Assembly (NCBI GenBank): GCA_913774845.1
Contig: CAJYJO010000008.1
Span: 1 to 58,699, forward strand
Length of the DNA stretch: 58,699 bases
Reading direction: 5' to 3'
From: an uncultured Microbacterium sp.
GTDB taxonomy: Bacteria; Actinomycetota; Actinomycetes; Actinomycetales; Microbacteriaceae
The notes beneath the pieces were generated by a model that saw nothing but the letters and a program-made list of their open reading frames with translations, searched no databases and had not been told where the DNA came from. How positions within the stretch are numbered: the first letter of the stretch is position 1; every line of letters begins with the position of its first letter. Positions 14,632-25,501 of the stretch are shown here, piece by piece. The position numbers were made by a program, and so were the translations under genes.

Positions 14632-16131
14632 ATGACTCTCTCTCCCGCCCGCGTCCGCGTCCTCGTGGTCTCTCTGCTCGCGGTGTCGTTCCTCGGCGCC
14701 CTCGACCACACCGTCGTCTCCACGTCGCTCGCCACGATCGCCGGCGATCTCGGCGCTCTCGAGCACATGAGCTGGATCATGGTCGGCTATACCCTCGCCG
14801 CCACCGTGATGCTGCCCGTGCTCGGCAAACTCGGCGATGTGGTGGGCCCGCGCAGCGTCTTCCTCGTCTCGCTCGGCCTGTTCCTCCTGGCCTCCCTCGC
14901 GTGCGGGTTCGCGCCGGATCTCGCCTGGCTGATCGCCGCGCGCGTCGTCCAGGGGCTCGGATCGGCGGGGCTCCAGCTCATGTCGCAGACGATCATCGCG
15001 CGCGTCACGAGCCCGCGTCAGCGCCCCCGCTACATGGCCGTCATCGGCACCGCCTTCCCCGTCGCGATCGTGGTCGGACCCGTCGTCGGCGGTCTCATCA
15101 CCGACTTCTGGGGATGGTCGTGGGTGTTCTGGATCAACATCCCGGTCGGTCTCGCCGCCTTCGCTCTCGCCGCCGTCGCGGTCCCGCGCCTCCCCGGCGG
15201 CGCTCATCCCCGCTTCGACATCCCCGGGTCGCTCGTGTTCACCGGCGCGCTCGTCGCGCTCGTGCTCGCCGTGACGTGGATCGGCGACGACGCGTTGCGT
15301 CCCGTGGCGCTGGCCTGCGCGGCGGCGGCGGTCCTCGGCATCCTGGCCCTCGTCGGCATCGAGCGGCGGGCGGCCGAGCCGATCCTGCCGCCGCGAATCC
15401 TCCGCAACCGCACCATCCTCGCGTGCCTCGGGCTCTCGCTCATCGTGGGCTCCGGTCTCTTCGCGATCGTCGCCTACGTGCCCACCTACATCCAGATGGC
15501 GTATCGCACGACCGCGACGCTCTCGGGTCTGGTGCCGATCGCGACCGTGCTCGGCATGCTCGTCAGCAACCTGCTCACCGGATGGCTGGTCAGCCGGTCG
15601 GGCCGCTACCGCTTCTACCCCGTGTTCGGCACGGTGCTGGGAGCCGCGGGGCTCGCGACGATGGCCGCGCTGCCCGCCGGGCTGCCGCTGTGGGTCCCCA
15701 TGGTCGTGATGGCCGCGGTCGGCGTGGGGACCGGCTCGTTCACGAACCTCATCTTCGCCGTCGTGCAGAGTGCGGCCGCCCGCTCCGACCTGGGCGCCGT
15801 CACCGCCACCACGAACCTCGTGCGCCAGGTGGGGTCGGCCGTGGGGACGGCGATCGTCGGCGGCGTGGTCGGCTTCGGCGTCGCCGCGAGCCTCCCCTTC
15901 GGTGTGGATGCCGACACCCTCACGCCGGCCGTGGTGCGCGCCGCGTCCGCGCAAGTGCAGGACGCCGTCGCCGTGATCTACCATGACACGTTCGCTCCGG
16001 TGTTCCTGGGGCTCGCGGTCGTCTACGCCTGCGGGATCGTGTTCGCTCTCCTCCTGCCCGGAGGACGCCTGTCCGACGACGCGCCCGAGCCCCTCGCCGC
16101 GGTGTCCGACGCCGACCGCCAGCCCGCGTGA
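14632..16131 (+). CDS. MFS transporter, DHA2 (EmrB/QacA, 14-TMS) family
   Basis: A 499-residue membrane protein with about 14 hydrophobic segments. It has DHA2-type motifs: FLGALDHTVVSTSLATIAGDL in TM1, WIMVGYTLAATVMLPVLGKLGD, RVVQGLGSAGLQL and WSWVFWINIPVG (motif C-like). The family is best known for drug export, but members in catabolic clusters can import aromatic compounds. A promoter with the shared operator lies about 100 nt upstream, so it belongs to the catabolic regulon. The ATG at 14632 lacks a clear ribosome-binding site; a GTG at 14569 in frame is an alternative start. The gene ends 48 nt before the oxidoreductase. Confidence 0.9.
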   Translation: MTLSPARVRVLVVSLLAVSFLGALDHTVVSTSLATIAGDLGALEHMSWIMVGYTLAATVMLPVLGKLGDVVGPRSVFLVSLGLFLLASLACGFAPDLAWLIAARVVQGLGSAGLQLMSQTIIARVTSPRQRPRYMAVIGTAFPVAIVVGPVVGGLITDFWGWSWVFWINIPVGLAAFALAAVAVPRLPGGAHPRFDIPGSLVFTGALVALVLAVTWIGDDALRPVALACAAAAVLGILALVGIERRAAEPILPPRILRNRTILACLGLSLIVGSGLFAIVAYVPTYIQMAYRTTATLSGLVPIATVLGMLVSNLLTGWLVSRSGRYRFYPVFGTVLGAAGLATMAALPAGLPLWVPMVVMAAVGVGTGSFTNLIFAVVQSAAARSDLGAVTATTNLVRQVGSAVGTAIVGGVVGFGVAASLPFGVDADTLTPAVVRAASAQVQDAVAVIYHDTFAPVFLGLAVVYACGIVFALLLPGGRLSDDAPEPLAAVSDADRQPA

Positions 16132-16179
16132 CCTGTCCGCCCCCGATCTCTCAGCCCGCCCGACCTCGAAGGAGAGACC

Positions 16180-17787
16180 ATGTCCGAGACCCCCACGATC
16201 GCCGTCGTCGGCAGCGGACCCATCGGCGCCGCGTACGCCCGCGTTCTGTTGGAGTCGCTCCCGCACGCGCGCGTCGTCATGTTCGAGGCCGGACCGCAGG
16301 TGACCGAGCGCCCGGGCGAGAGCGTGCGCAACATCGTCGACCCCGACGAGAAGACCCGCGCCCGCGAGCGGTCGCAGGGGCCCCAGGCGGGGGAGTACCG
16401 CGACTCGCTCGGCATCCCGTCCGGAACCATCGTCGAGGGGATGTTCACGGCTCGCCAGGGCACGCACCTGCTGGACTTCGGCGGCGAGGGGTCGGCGCAC
16501 GCCCCGACCTTCCCGGCGGCGGCCGCCGCGACGAACGTCGGGGGCCAGGGCGCGCACTGGACCTGCGCGATCCCGCGGCCGGCGTTCAGCGAGAAGCTCG
16601 ACTTCATCGGCGACGACGAGTGGGAGGATCTCGTCTCGACCGCGGAGGATCTGCTGCACAAGCAGAGCGCGGCGTTCTCGGATTCGCCCGTCGGCGCCGC
16701 GATCCGGACGCTCCTCGACCGCGAGTTCGGGGCGGAGCTGCCGGAGGGCTACGGGGTGAGCACGCTGCCGGTCGCCGGCGACCCGCAGCCCGACGGCACG
16801 ATGCGATGGGCCGGGACCGACACGGTCCTGGGCCCGCTCATCGAACCGGGCACCGACACCGCGGCGCGCTTCGAGTTGCGCGACCTGACCCTCGTCCGCC
16901 GCATCGAGCACGATGGCGCGCGCGTGCGGGGCGTCGTCGTGGAGGACCTGCGCACGCACGAGGAGGCGTTCGTCGCCGTGGATGCCGTCGTGGTCGCCGC
17001 CGACGCGTTCCGCTCTCCGCAGCTGCTCTGGGCGTCCGGCATCCGTCCGGCTCCGCTGGGCCGGTACCTCACCGAGCACCACGTCGTCATCGGCACCGTC
17101 GTGCTCGACGGCGAGCGGATGAGCGAGCTCGTCTCCGATGCCGAGCTGCAGGCCGAGCTCGACCGGCGCGCGCTGAACCCCGCCGACCCGGTCGCGGCGG
17201 TCAACCGCATCCCGTTCTCGGAACCCGACCACCCCTACTCGGCGCAGATCATGTACGCCGAGACCCCGCCGTTCCCGCTCGATCCCGCCCACCCGGCCGC
17301 GGGCAATCGCTGGGGGTACGTGAACATGGGCTACGGGGTGCGCAAATTCCCTCGGTTCGAGGACGGAGCGCGCTTCAGCGACGACGAGCTCGACTACCGC
17401 GGCCTGCCGAACTTCACGATCGACTACGCCCTCGACGCCGTGGAGGAGCGCGAGATCGCGGAGGCGACGGCGCGGCTGCGTCGCGCGGGCGACGCGCTCG
17501 GCACGTTCATCGCGGAACCGCGGCTGCTCCCGTTCGGCTCGAGCCTGCACTTCATGGGGACGATGCGGGCGGGGACCGACCCCGAGACGTCGGTCGCCGA
17601 CCCGTTCTCGCGCGTCTGGGGATTCGACAACCTCGTCGTGGGCGGCAACGCCCTGATCCCGACGGCGAACACGATGAACCCGACGCTGACGAGCGTGGCG
17701 ATCGCGGTGCGCGGCGCGCGCCGCCTCGCCGAGAGTCTGCGCGAGGTGTCGGCGGATGCCGATCGGGATGAGGCCGTGCGCGCCTGA
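16180..17787 (+). CDS. GMC oxidoreductase, candidate FAD-dependent C-glycoside 3-oxidase (CarA/pyranose-oxidase-like)
   Basis: A 535-residue flavoprotein with an N-terminal FAD fold (IAVVGSGPIGAAYARVLLE, then VVMFEAG). It also has NVGGQGAHWTCAIPRP near residue 122 and the C-terminal GMC region. The catalytic pair is probably His457 (SSLHFMGTM) and Asn500 (NTMNPTLTS), as in pyranose 2-oxidase. Length and these motifs fit the FAD-dependent C-glycoside oxidases (CarA) described from Microbacterium and Arthrobacter, which oxidise the sugar C3-OH before C-C cleavage. The ATG follows GGAGAGACC. It shares the MFS promoter. Together with the beta-like subunit at 3496 it makes C-glycoside catabolism the best reading; oxidation of O-glycosides or free sugars is the alternative. 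Confidence 0.82.
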   Translation: MSETPTIAVVGSGPIGAAYARVLLESLPHARVVMFEAGPQVTERPGESVRNIVDPDEKTRARERSQGPQAGEYRDSLGIPSGTIVEGMFTARQGTHLLDFGGEGSAHAPTFPAAAAATNVGGQGAHWTCAIPRPAFSEKLDFIGDDEWEDLVSTAEDLLHKQSAAFSDSPVGAAIRTLLDREFGAELPEGYGVSTLPVAGDPQPDGTMRWAGTDTVLGPLIEPGTDTAARFELRDLTLVRRIEHDGARVRGVVVEDLRTHEEAFVAVDAVVVAADAFRSPQLLWASGIRPAPLGRYLTEHHVVIGTVVLDGERMSELVSDAELQAELDRRALNPADPVAAVNRIPFSEPDHPYSAQIMYAETPPFPLDPAHPAAGNRWGYVNMGYGVRKFPRFEDGARFSDDELDYRGLPNFTIDYALDAVEEREIAEATARLRRAGDALGTFIAEPRLLPFGSSLHFMGTMRAGTDPETSVADPFSRVWGFDNLVVGGNALIPTANTMNPTLTSVAIAVRGARRLAESLREVSADADRDEAVRA

Positions 17788-17840
17788 GGGCAGCACCGGT
17801 GAGGCCGCGGCGGGGCCGGCGGACGCCGGGAGCCGCGTCC

Positions 17841-18404
17841 TCAGCGCAGGTGCACGCGCACGCTCGAGGGGGCGATCCGGCAGCGCGCGGTGAAGGTCTC
17901 GACCGTGCCCGACACGGTGGCCGCCGCGCGTCCGCTGCCGAGGAAGGCCACGGCCGAACCGGTCGCCCCGAGGACCGGCTCGCGCTCGGTGAAGCGCCGC
18001 ATCTGCCCGCCCGCCCGTCCGGAGAAGGCGACGTCGAGTTCGACGTCGAGGACCGGACCGACCTCGGACGACACGCGCCACCCGATCGTGGCGAGACCCC
18101 CGCCGCGGCTCGTCATCGTGAGGGTGACGGCGCCGCACTCCTCGCCACCGACGTTCTCGGTGCGCAGGGGGAGGTCGGGGGCGGTCGTATCGGCGCCGCA
18201 GAGGCCGATCGCGTGCAGTCGCGCGTACTCGCGAGCGCGGTCGGTGATGCTCGAGCAGTCGGCCAGCATCGGCGTCTGCGTGGTCTCCGACAGCGGGTCC
18301 AGGCTGCGGGATGTGGATGCGGACGCGGACGCGGGGACGGCGCAGAGGACGGCCGCGAGCAGGACCGCGACGGCGGACGCCGCCGCTGCCCCCCGTAGAC
18401 CCAT
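17841..18404 (-). CDS. Secreted protein of unknown function
   Basis: A 187-residue protein with a clear Sec signal peptide: MGLRG, then a hydrophobic stretch AVAVLLAAVLCAVPASASAS with a likely AxA cleavage near residue 30. The mature part contains four cysteines (MLADCSS, IGLCGAD, GEECGAV, TARCRIA) that may form disulfides, and is rich in beta-strand-like sequence. I do not recognise the family. The gene is convergent with the GMC oxidoreductase and leaves a 53-nt gap with no strong terminator. Confidence 0.75.
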   Translation of the reverse strand: MGLRGAAAASAVAVLLAAVLCAVPASASASTSRSLDPLSETTQTPMLADCSSITDRAREYARLHAIGLCGADTTAPDLPLRTENVGGEECGAVTLTMTSRGGGLATIGWRVSSEVGPVLDVELDVAFSGRAGGQMRRFTEREPVLGATGSAVAFLGSGRAAATVSGTVETFTARCRIAPSSVRVHLR

Positions 18405-18467
18405 GCCGTGCCTCCTCGCCGACGGGAGCGAATCTACGCCCGAGCGGCGTGCGCCGCCACGAGCGCG

Positions 18468-19571
18468 TCAGCGCTTCGTCGACACGGTCACGGTGAACTT
18501 GCGATCGCGCGCGACCTGGCGGGTCGGACCGACGAGCCGCTCCAGCGCGGGTCGATACTGCAGGGCGGAGTTCCACACGGTCCACAGCTCCCCGCCCGGA
18601 CGGAGCACGCGCGCCGCGTCGGCGAACATGCGTGGGGCGAGGCCCTCGTTGACCGCGGCCCCCTCGTGGAACGGCGGGTTGAGCGCGATGAACGACGCGG
18701 TGGCATCCGCCCGCGTGCGCAGCATGTCGTCGCGCACCACCTCGACCCGGTCCGCGACGCCGTTGGCGGCGGCGGTCTCGCGCGCGGATGCGACCGCGAT
18801 CGCCGACTGGTCGCACGCGAGCACGCGGAGGGAGGGATGCCGCACGGCCAACGCCGCGGCCACCACACCCGTCCCGCACGCGAGGTCGATCGCCCGCTCG
18901 CCCTTCGGCTCCGGCAGGCGGGCGAGCAGCAGGCGCGTGCCGATGTCGATCGAAGCCCCGGCGAAGGCGCCGCCGAAGGCGCGGATCCGGATGCCGTCGA
19001 TCTCGGCGGACTCGGGCTCGGGATCGACGCCGTCGTGCGGTTCCCGGGCGAGGAGCACGCGGGACTTCTGCCGGGCGTGCGTGACGTCGACGCGCTCGAA
19101 CCGTTCGCGCAGCACGTCGTTCATCGACAGGGACATGTGCTTCACGCGGCCTCCGGCGACGACCACGACGTCGGGGGCGGCGTACCGGGCCACCAGCCCC
19201 GCGATATCGGCGAGGGCGCGCAACGACCGGGGGAGGCGCAGCAGGACCACGCGCGCTCCGCGCACGAGATCGGCGTCGAGGGGAGACGAGCGGTAGACGT
19301 CACCGAGACCGGCGTCGGCGGCGTTCGCCGCGAGGGCCTGCTCGCCGAGGAGTTCGTCCTGGTGCACCCGGATGCCGCGCGCCCCGGCATCCGCCGAACC
19401 GAGCGTCAGCGCGCCGAACGCGTCGCCGATCACGACGAGCTCGCCCGGGGCGAGGCCGTCGCGCACGGCCGCGGACTCGTCGAGGATCAACCGGTCGGCG
19501 GCGTCGACGGCCACCTGCTCCGGACCCTCGAGGTCGGGGCGGCGACGAAGGGCGTCGAACGAGAAGGGCAC
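18468..19571 (-). CDS. RsmC/RlmG-like class I SAM-dependent RNA methyltransferase
   Basis: A 367-residue two-domain protein. The N-terminal half looks like the non-catalytic methyltransferase-like domain of RsmC/RlmG. The C-terminal half has the SAM site AIDLACGTGVVAAALA near residue 232 and the N6/N2-methylase signature ALNPPFHEG near residue 300. Proteins with NPPFHxG methylate guanine N2 in 16S or 23S rRNA. The start is a GTG at 19571. It precedes the secreted-protein gene on the same strand with a 63-nt gap. Whether it acts on 16S or 23S rRNA cannot be decided here. Confidence 0.88.
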   Translation of the reverse strand: MPFSFDALRRRPDLEGPEQVAVDAADRLILDESAAVRDGLAPGELVVIGDAFGALTLGSADAGARGIRVHQDELLGEQALAANAADAGLGDVYRSSPLDADLVRGARVVLLRLPRSLRALADIAGLVARYAAPDVVVVAGGRVKHMSLSMNDVLRERFERVDVTHARQKSRVLLAREPHDGVDPEPESAEIDGIRIRAFGGAFAGASIDIGTRLLLARLPEPKGERAIDLACGTGVVAAALAVRHPSLRVLACDQSAIAVASARETAAANGVADRVEVVRDDMLRTRADATASFIALNPPFHEGAAVNEGLAPRMFADAARVLRPGGELWTVWNSALQYRPALERLVGPTRQVARDRKFTVTVSTKR

Positions 19572-19605
19572 CGTGACACGCTACCCGGGCGCCGCCCGGA
19601 GAGGT

Positions 19606-19755
19606 TTACCGGGTGCCGAAGTGGAAGGGCAGGGCGAGCGACGCCGACACGAGGATGATGCCGAGCGCGAAGAACAGGGCGGGGGCGGCGAGAGAGAACG
19701 ACAGGCCGGTCAACAGCATGCCGCCGACGAACAGGATGAGCGAGACGATGAACAT
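19606..19755 (-). CDS. Small 49-residue membrane protein
   Basis: The frame starts MFIVSLILFVGGMLL, ends PFHFGTR and consists of two hydrophobic segments joined by FSLAAPAL. An AAGGGA-like ribosome-binding site precedes the ATG. It lies between the EI24-type gene (25 nt upstream) and the methyltransferase gene (35 nt downstream) on the same strand, so it is probably co-transcribed. Function unknown; similar tiny two-helix proteins are common in actinobacteria and usually missed by gene callers. Confidence 0.72.
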   Translation of the reverse strand: MFIVSLILFVGGMLLTGLSFSLAAPALFFALGIILVSASLALPFHFGTR

Positions 19756-19779
19756 GAGGATCCCTTCGGTCGCTCCAGG

Positions 19780-20574
19780 CTATCGTGCCGCGTCGGTCGG
19801 TCGGTCCGCGGGCGACGCGCGTCGCGGTGCCGGTGTCCGCGCGGCCGCGGAGTCGCCGAGAGCCGCGTGCACCCACAGGGTGCTGCCGGCGACGGCCGCG
19901 GGCATGACGGCGACCGCGCCCAGGGGGACGAGGAAGCACAGCTGGGTCGCGACGCCGAAACCGAGCGCGCGGGCGCGGTTCGCCGCGATGACCGTTCGCC
20001 GCGCGCGCCGATCGAGCCCGCGTGCCGAGAACGCGCGCGAGGTGAGCTCGTCGGCGAGAAGCCACCCGGTCAGCAGCACGCCCGAGACGAAGCCCAGCAC
20101 GCCGCCGACGAAGGGGATGAGACCGATGAGGCCGGCGACCGCCGCGGCGACGACGCCGCGCAGGACCAGGCGCACGCTGTCGCCCACGGCGCGCCAGAAC
20201 CCGTACTCGACGTCGGGCACGGAGCCGGCGGCGCTGCGCTCGGTGGCCCGCCAGATGCGGTCGTAGAAGGGTTCGCCGACCGCGAGGGTCACCGCGGTGA
20301 ACGACACGATCGCCAGCAGGACCGCGGCGCCGAAGGAGGCGAGGCCGATCGCGACGCGCACCGCCTCAGCCCAGAACGGCGCCCATCCGTCGGCGAACGG
20401 CGTCCAGGCATCGACCAGGGCGGGCAGCCAGAGGCCCCAGCCCACGAGCGCCGCACCGAAGACGAGCCCGACGAGCGTCCCCGGTATCAGACCGAGCGCC
20501 ATGGCACCCGGTGTGCGTCTCCACTGCCCGAGCCCTCGAAGCAGCAGGGCGGCACCGGCCAGGAAGTCGCGCAT
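19780..20574 (-). CDS. EI24-domain (CysZ-like) integral membrane protein
   Basis: A 264-residue protein with about four to six membrane segments and the family segment GEPFYDRIWRATER near residue 105. LIPFVGGVLGFVSGVLLTGWLLADEL near 155 is typical of EI24/CysZ proteins. CysZ of enterobacteria moves sulfate; actinobacterial homologues are uncharacterised and often annotated as EI24 domain-containing. The last ~25 residues are Pro/Arg/Ala-rich and probably cytoplasmic. It is divergent from the membrane protein at 20667. Confidence 0.82.
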   Translation of the reverse strand: MRDFLAGAALLLRGLGQWRRTPGAMALGLIPGTLVGLVFGAALVGWGLWLPALVDAWTPFADGWAPFWAEAVRVAIGLASFGAAVLLAIVSFTAVTLAVGEPFYDRIWRATERSAAGSVPDVEYGFWRAVGDSVRLVLRGVVAAAVAGLIGLIPFVGGVLGFVSGVLLTGWLLADELTSRAFSARGLDRRARRTVIAANRARALGFGVATQLCFLVPLGAVAVMPAAVAGSTLWVHAALGDSAAARTPAPRRASPADRPTDAAR

Positions 20575-20666
20575 GCGGGAAGTCTGGCAGACCGGTTCCG
20601 CGTCGCGCGCGGACGCGCCACGCGGCGGGCCACCGGGGTGTCGGTGCTCGCTGACAGGATGTGCTC

Positions 20667-21518
20667 ATGCGCATCCGCACGACGTCGACGCAGCGCACGT
20701 ACCGCTACGTGCGCCTCGCCCTCATCGCGGCGACGCTGTTCCTGGCGGTGGGGGTGGGCATCGAGCTCGCCAGGGGCGGCTCCCTGCCCTCGGTGAGCGC
20801 GGCGTACTACACGCCGGCGGGCCCGGTGTTCACGGGGTCGTTGTGCGCGATCGCGCTGGCGCTCCTGGCGTTGTCGGGCCGCAGTCTCGAGCAGGGCCTG
20901 CTCGACGTCGCGGCGGTCCTCGCGCTCGCGGTGGCGTTCGTGCCGACGACGCAGGACGCCCTCTGTCCCGACGGGGCGCGGTGCGTGCCGGAGGCCGTGC
21001 TCCCCGCCGTCGTCAACAACGCCGCCACGGCGGCATCCGTGGTCCTCGTCGGGGCGGTCGGGGCCGTGGTCCTGGCGCGGGTGCAGGGCACGGCCGGGCG
21101 CGGGACGTTCGTCACGATCGCCGTGATCGTCGCGCTGGTGCTGGGTGGGACGACGTGGGGCGTCCTCGCGCCGGAGGCCTTCCTGCGGTCCGCCCACAAC
21201 GTCGCCGCGGTGTCGTTCTTCGCGATCGTCGCCGCCGTCGCCGGTCTCGCGGCCTGGCGTCCCCACCCCGACGGCGGGGGCGCCCGGGGCGTGCGGGCGG
21301 CGTACGCCGTGGTCGCGGTCGGCATCCTCGTGACCTTGGTGGCGCTCGCCGCGGCGATCCTCGGCGGTGCGACGCGCAGCGGCTTCCCGGTCGTGTTGGT
21401 GGGGGAGGCGGTGGCGCTGGCCCTGTTCGCGGTGTTCTGGTTCGTGCAGACCGTCGAGCTGTGGAACGACCCGGATCCGCGGGTGCTCGGGCGCCTCGGG
21501 AATACCCCGCCCGGGTAG
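20667..21518 (+). CDS. Integral membrane protein of unknown function (about 7-8 TMS)
   Basis: A 283-residue protein with hydrophobic segments at roughly residues 15-35, 50-68, 75-95, 110-135, 150-170, 180-200, 215-235 and 240-262. A short extracytoplasmic loop holds two cysteines (DALCPDGARCVPEAV). No named family is recognised with confidence. The ATG at 20667 follows AGGAT at 8-nt spacing; a GTG two codons upstream is also possible. It ends 73 nt before the clp gene. Confidence 0.78.
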   Translation: MRIRTTSTQRTYRYVRLALIAATLFLAVGVGIELARGGSLPSVSAAYYTPAGPVFTGSLCAIALALLALSGRSLEQGLLDVAAVLALAVAFVPTTQDALCPDGARCVPEAVLPAVVNNAATAASVVLVGAVGAVVLARVQGTAGRGTFVTIAVIVALVLGGTTWGVLAPEAFLRSAHNVAAVSFFAIVAAVAGLAAWRPHPDGGGARGVRAAYAVVAVGILVTLVALAAAILGGATRSGFPVVLVGEAVALALFAVFWFVQTVELWNDPDPRVLGRLGNTPPG

Positions 21519-21526
21519 GCGTTGAA

Positions 21527-21575
21527 GTTGATACGTCGACGCTCAAGTAGCAAACTTGAGCGCATCGCACTCACG
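21527..21575. promoter_or_regulatory. Two HAIR-like HspR operators, with an extra overlapping palindrome, before the clp gene
   Basis: The HAIR consensus is CTTGAGT-N7-ACTCAAG. CTTGAGC-N7-ACTCACG at 21555-21575 matches 12 of 14 positions. GTTGATA-N7-GCTCAAG at 21527-21547 matches fewer (about 10). Between them, CGCTCAAG-N7-CTTGAGCG (21540-21562) is a perfect 8-bp inverted repeat. HspR represses dnaK and clpB-type genes through such boxes in actinobacteria, so heat-shock control of the downstream gene is expected. A clear -35/-10 pair was not found. Confidence 0.7.
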
Positions 21576-21591
21576 TATCTCAGGAGACGAA

Positions 21592-24108
<2,517 letters not shown>

Positions 24109-24121
24109 CCTTCGCGGGCGA

Positions 24122-24149
24122 CGCCCCCGGTGCTTCGGCGCCGGGGGCG
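24122..24149 (+). terminator. Intrinsic terminator after clpC
   Basis: CGCCCCCGG and its complement form a long GC stem closed by a short TTCGG-containing loop, 13 nt after the clp stop. The T-tail is weak, as usual in high-GC actinobacteria. Confidence 0.75.
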
Positions 24150-24260
24150 TTGGCGTGTGCGGGTGGCTGGACGCGGGGGCGTGTGGTTGGCATGTGCGGG
24201 GGGTCGGGGGCGCGGGTGTGGCGGGTGGTCCGGCGTGGGTGGTGCGGGGTGGTGTGGCGT

Positions 24261-24594
24261 GATAAACGCTCGGGCGAGTGAAACACGCCGCGGCGGGGCG
24301 TTTCTTGCTCGGGGAGGCGTTTGTTGCGGGTCGGCGCGGCCCCGCGCGGCTCGGCCGGGTGCGGCCCGGCGCGGCTCGGCCGATGCCCGATAAACGCCCT
24401 GACGAGTCGGACACGCCGCGGCGCGGCGTTTCGCCCCCGCGGCAGCGTTATTCGCAGGTCGGCGGCCGCGGCGTCGCGCGGCGGCGGTGTCGCGCGGCGG
24501 GGCCGGGTGCGGCCGGGGCGGCCATGCCCGATGAACGCCTGGGCGAGTCAGACACGGCGCGGCGCGGCGCGGCAGATGCTCGAGGAACCGCCCT
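24261..24594. repeat. Family A palindromic elements, copies 2-4 (24261-24325, 24389-24453, decayed 24530-24594)
   Basis: Two full 65-nt copies begin GATAAACGC and end GCGTTTGTT or GCGTTATTC. Each holds GAGTGAAACACG or GAGTCGGACACG in the left inner arm. A third begins GATGAACGC at 24530, keeps GCGAGTCAGACACG, but its right half has decayed. Flanks are also shared: GGCC-ATGCCC before copies 3 and 4, and GCNGGTCGGCG after copies 2 and 3. Spacers of about 63-76 nt are GC-rich and low-complexity. This accounts for most of the 24109-24794 gene-free stretch. The remainder holds only an imperfect GAGGAACCGCC/GGCGGTTCC hairpin at 24582-24630. Confidence 0.85.
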
Positions 24595-24794
24595 CGCGAG
24601 GCAGTCTTCGCCCGCCTGGGCGGTTCCCTCTCGCTCAAGCGTTCACCCGAACAGGACTGCACCGGAACGTCTGGACGCGAGAAACCGGCGGCGGCGAACG
24701 CTGGGGACTGGCTGTGAGCTTTCGATGACCTCGCTAGGCTGATGGGTCGAGCCCGCCCATTGGGGGTAGCGGGCCTGAACCCGAAAGATCAGCA

Positions 24795-25490
24795 GTGACT
24801 ACATCTGAATTCTCACCCGCCCCGGTGGCACCTGCCGTCAAGCAGAAGAACGGCGTCGGCCTCGCGGCCCTCATCGTCGGCATCGTGGCGTTCGTGTTCG
24901 CGATCATCCCGTTCGTGAGCTTCATCGCGTGGCTGCCCGCTCTGGCCGCAATCGTCCTCGGCATCATCGGGCTCGTGCTGAAGAACCGACGTCGTGCCTT
25001 CGCCTGGACGGGCCTCGGTCTCGGGATCGTGGCGTGGATCATCGCGATCGTCGTGTCCTTCGCCTCCCTGGCTGGGGTCGCGGGCGCCGTCAACGAGAGC
25101 ATCGAGCAGAACTCCATCGTCCCGGTGGCGCCGTCCGGCGACACGAGCGAAGACGACGGCTCGTCCGCTGAAGAAGTCGCCGCGGGCGGTGGCAACCTCG
25201 TCTACGAGGTCACGAGCGACGGTGCGACCGTCTACAACGTGACGTACATGACGGCCGATGCGTCGGGAAGCTCCATGCAGCAGGCGGACAACGTCCCCGC
25301 CCCGTGGTCGACGGAATTCGCGGTCGATCAGGCCGGGTTGCTGAACTTCTCTGTGTTCTCGCTCGTTGCGCAGGCCGATCCGTCGGCGACCTCGGTGTCG
25401 TGCAAGATCACGTTCAACGGCGAGGTCATCGCCGAGCAGACCTCGACGGGTCAGTACGCGGTCGTCACCTGCTCGGGATCGAGCGAGTAA
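24795..25490 (+). CDS. Membrane-anchored protein with DUF4190-like helices and an MmpS-like C-terminal domain
   Basis: A 231-residue protein with two or three N-terminal membrane helices (about residues 20-50, 48-65 and 72-98). An acidic Ser/Asp-rich linker (SEDDGSSAEE) follows, then an extracytoplasmic beta domain. That domain (LVYEVTSDGATVYNVTYM, PWSTEFAV, SCKITFNGEVIAEQTSTG, VVTCSG) resembles MmpS transport-accessory proteins, with two cysteines spaced for a disulfide. No MmpL partner is adjacent. The GTG at 24795 has only a weak GAAAG upstream. A strong terminator follows at 25502. Confidence 0.78.
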   Translation: MTTSEFSPAPVAPAVKQKNGVGLAALIVGIVAFVFAIIPFVSFIAWLPALAAIVLGIIGLVLKNRRRAFAWTGLGLGIVAWIIAIVVSFASLAGVAGAVNESIEQNSIVPVAPSGDTSEDDGSSAEEVAAGGGNLVYEVTSDGATVYNVTYMTADASGSSMQQADNVPAPWSTEFAVDQAGLLNFSVFSLVAQADPSATSVSCKITFNGEVIAEQTSTGQYAVVTCSGSSE

Positions 25491-25501
25491 CCGGCACACG
25501 G

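Noticed and set aside
14398-18879. A 1493-codon minus-strand frame across the transporter and oxidoreductase genes
   Set aside because: It lies opposite well-recognised MFS and GMC genes and is full of Arg/Asp/Gly/His runs without domains; a long antisense frame is expected at this GC content.
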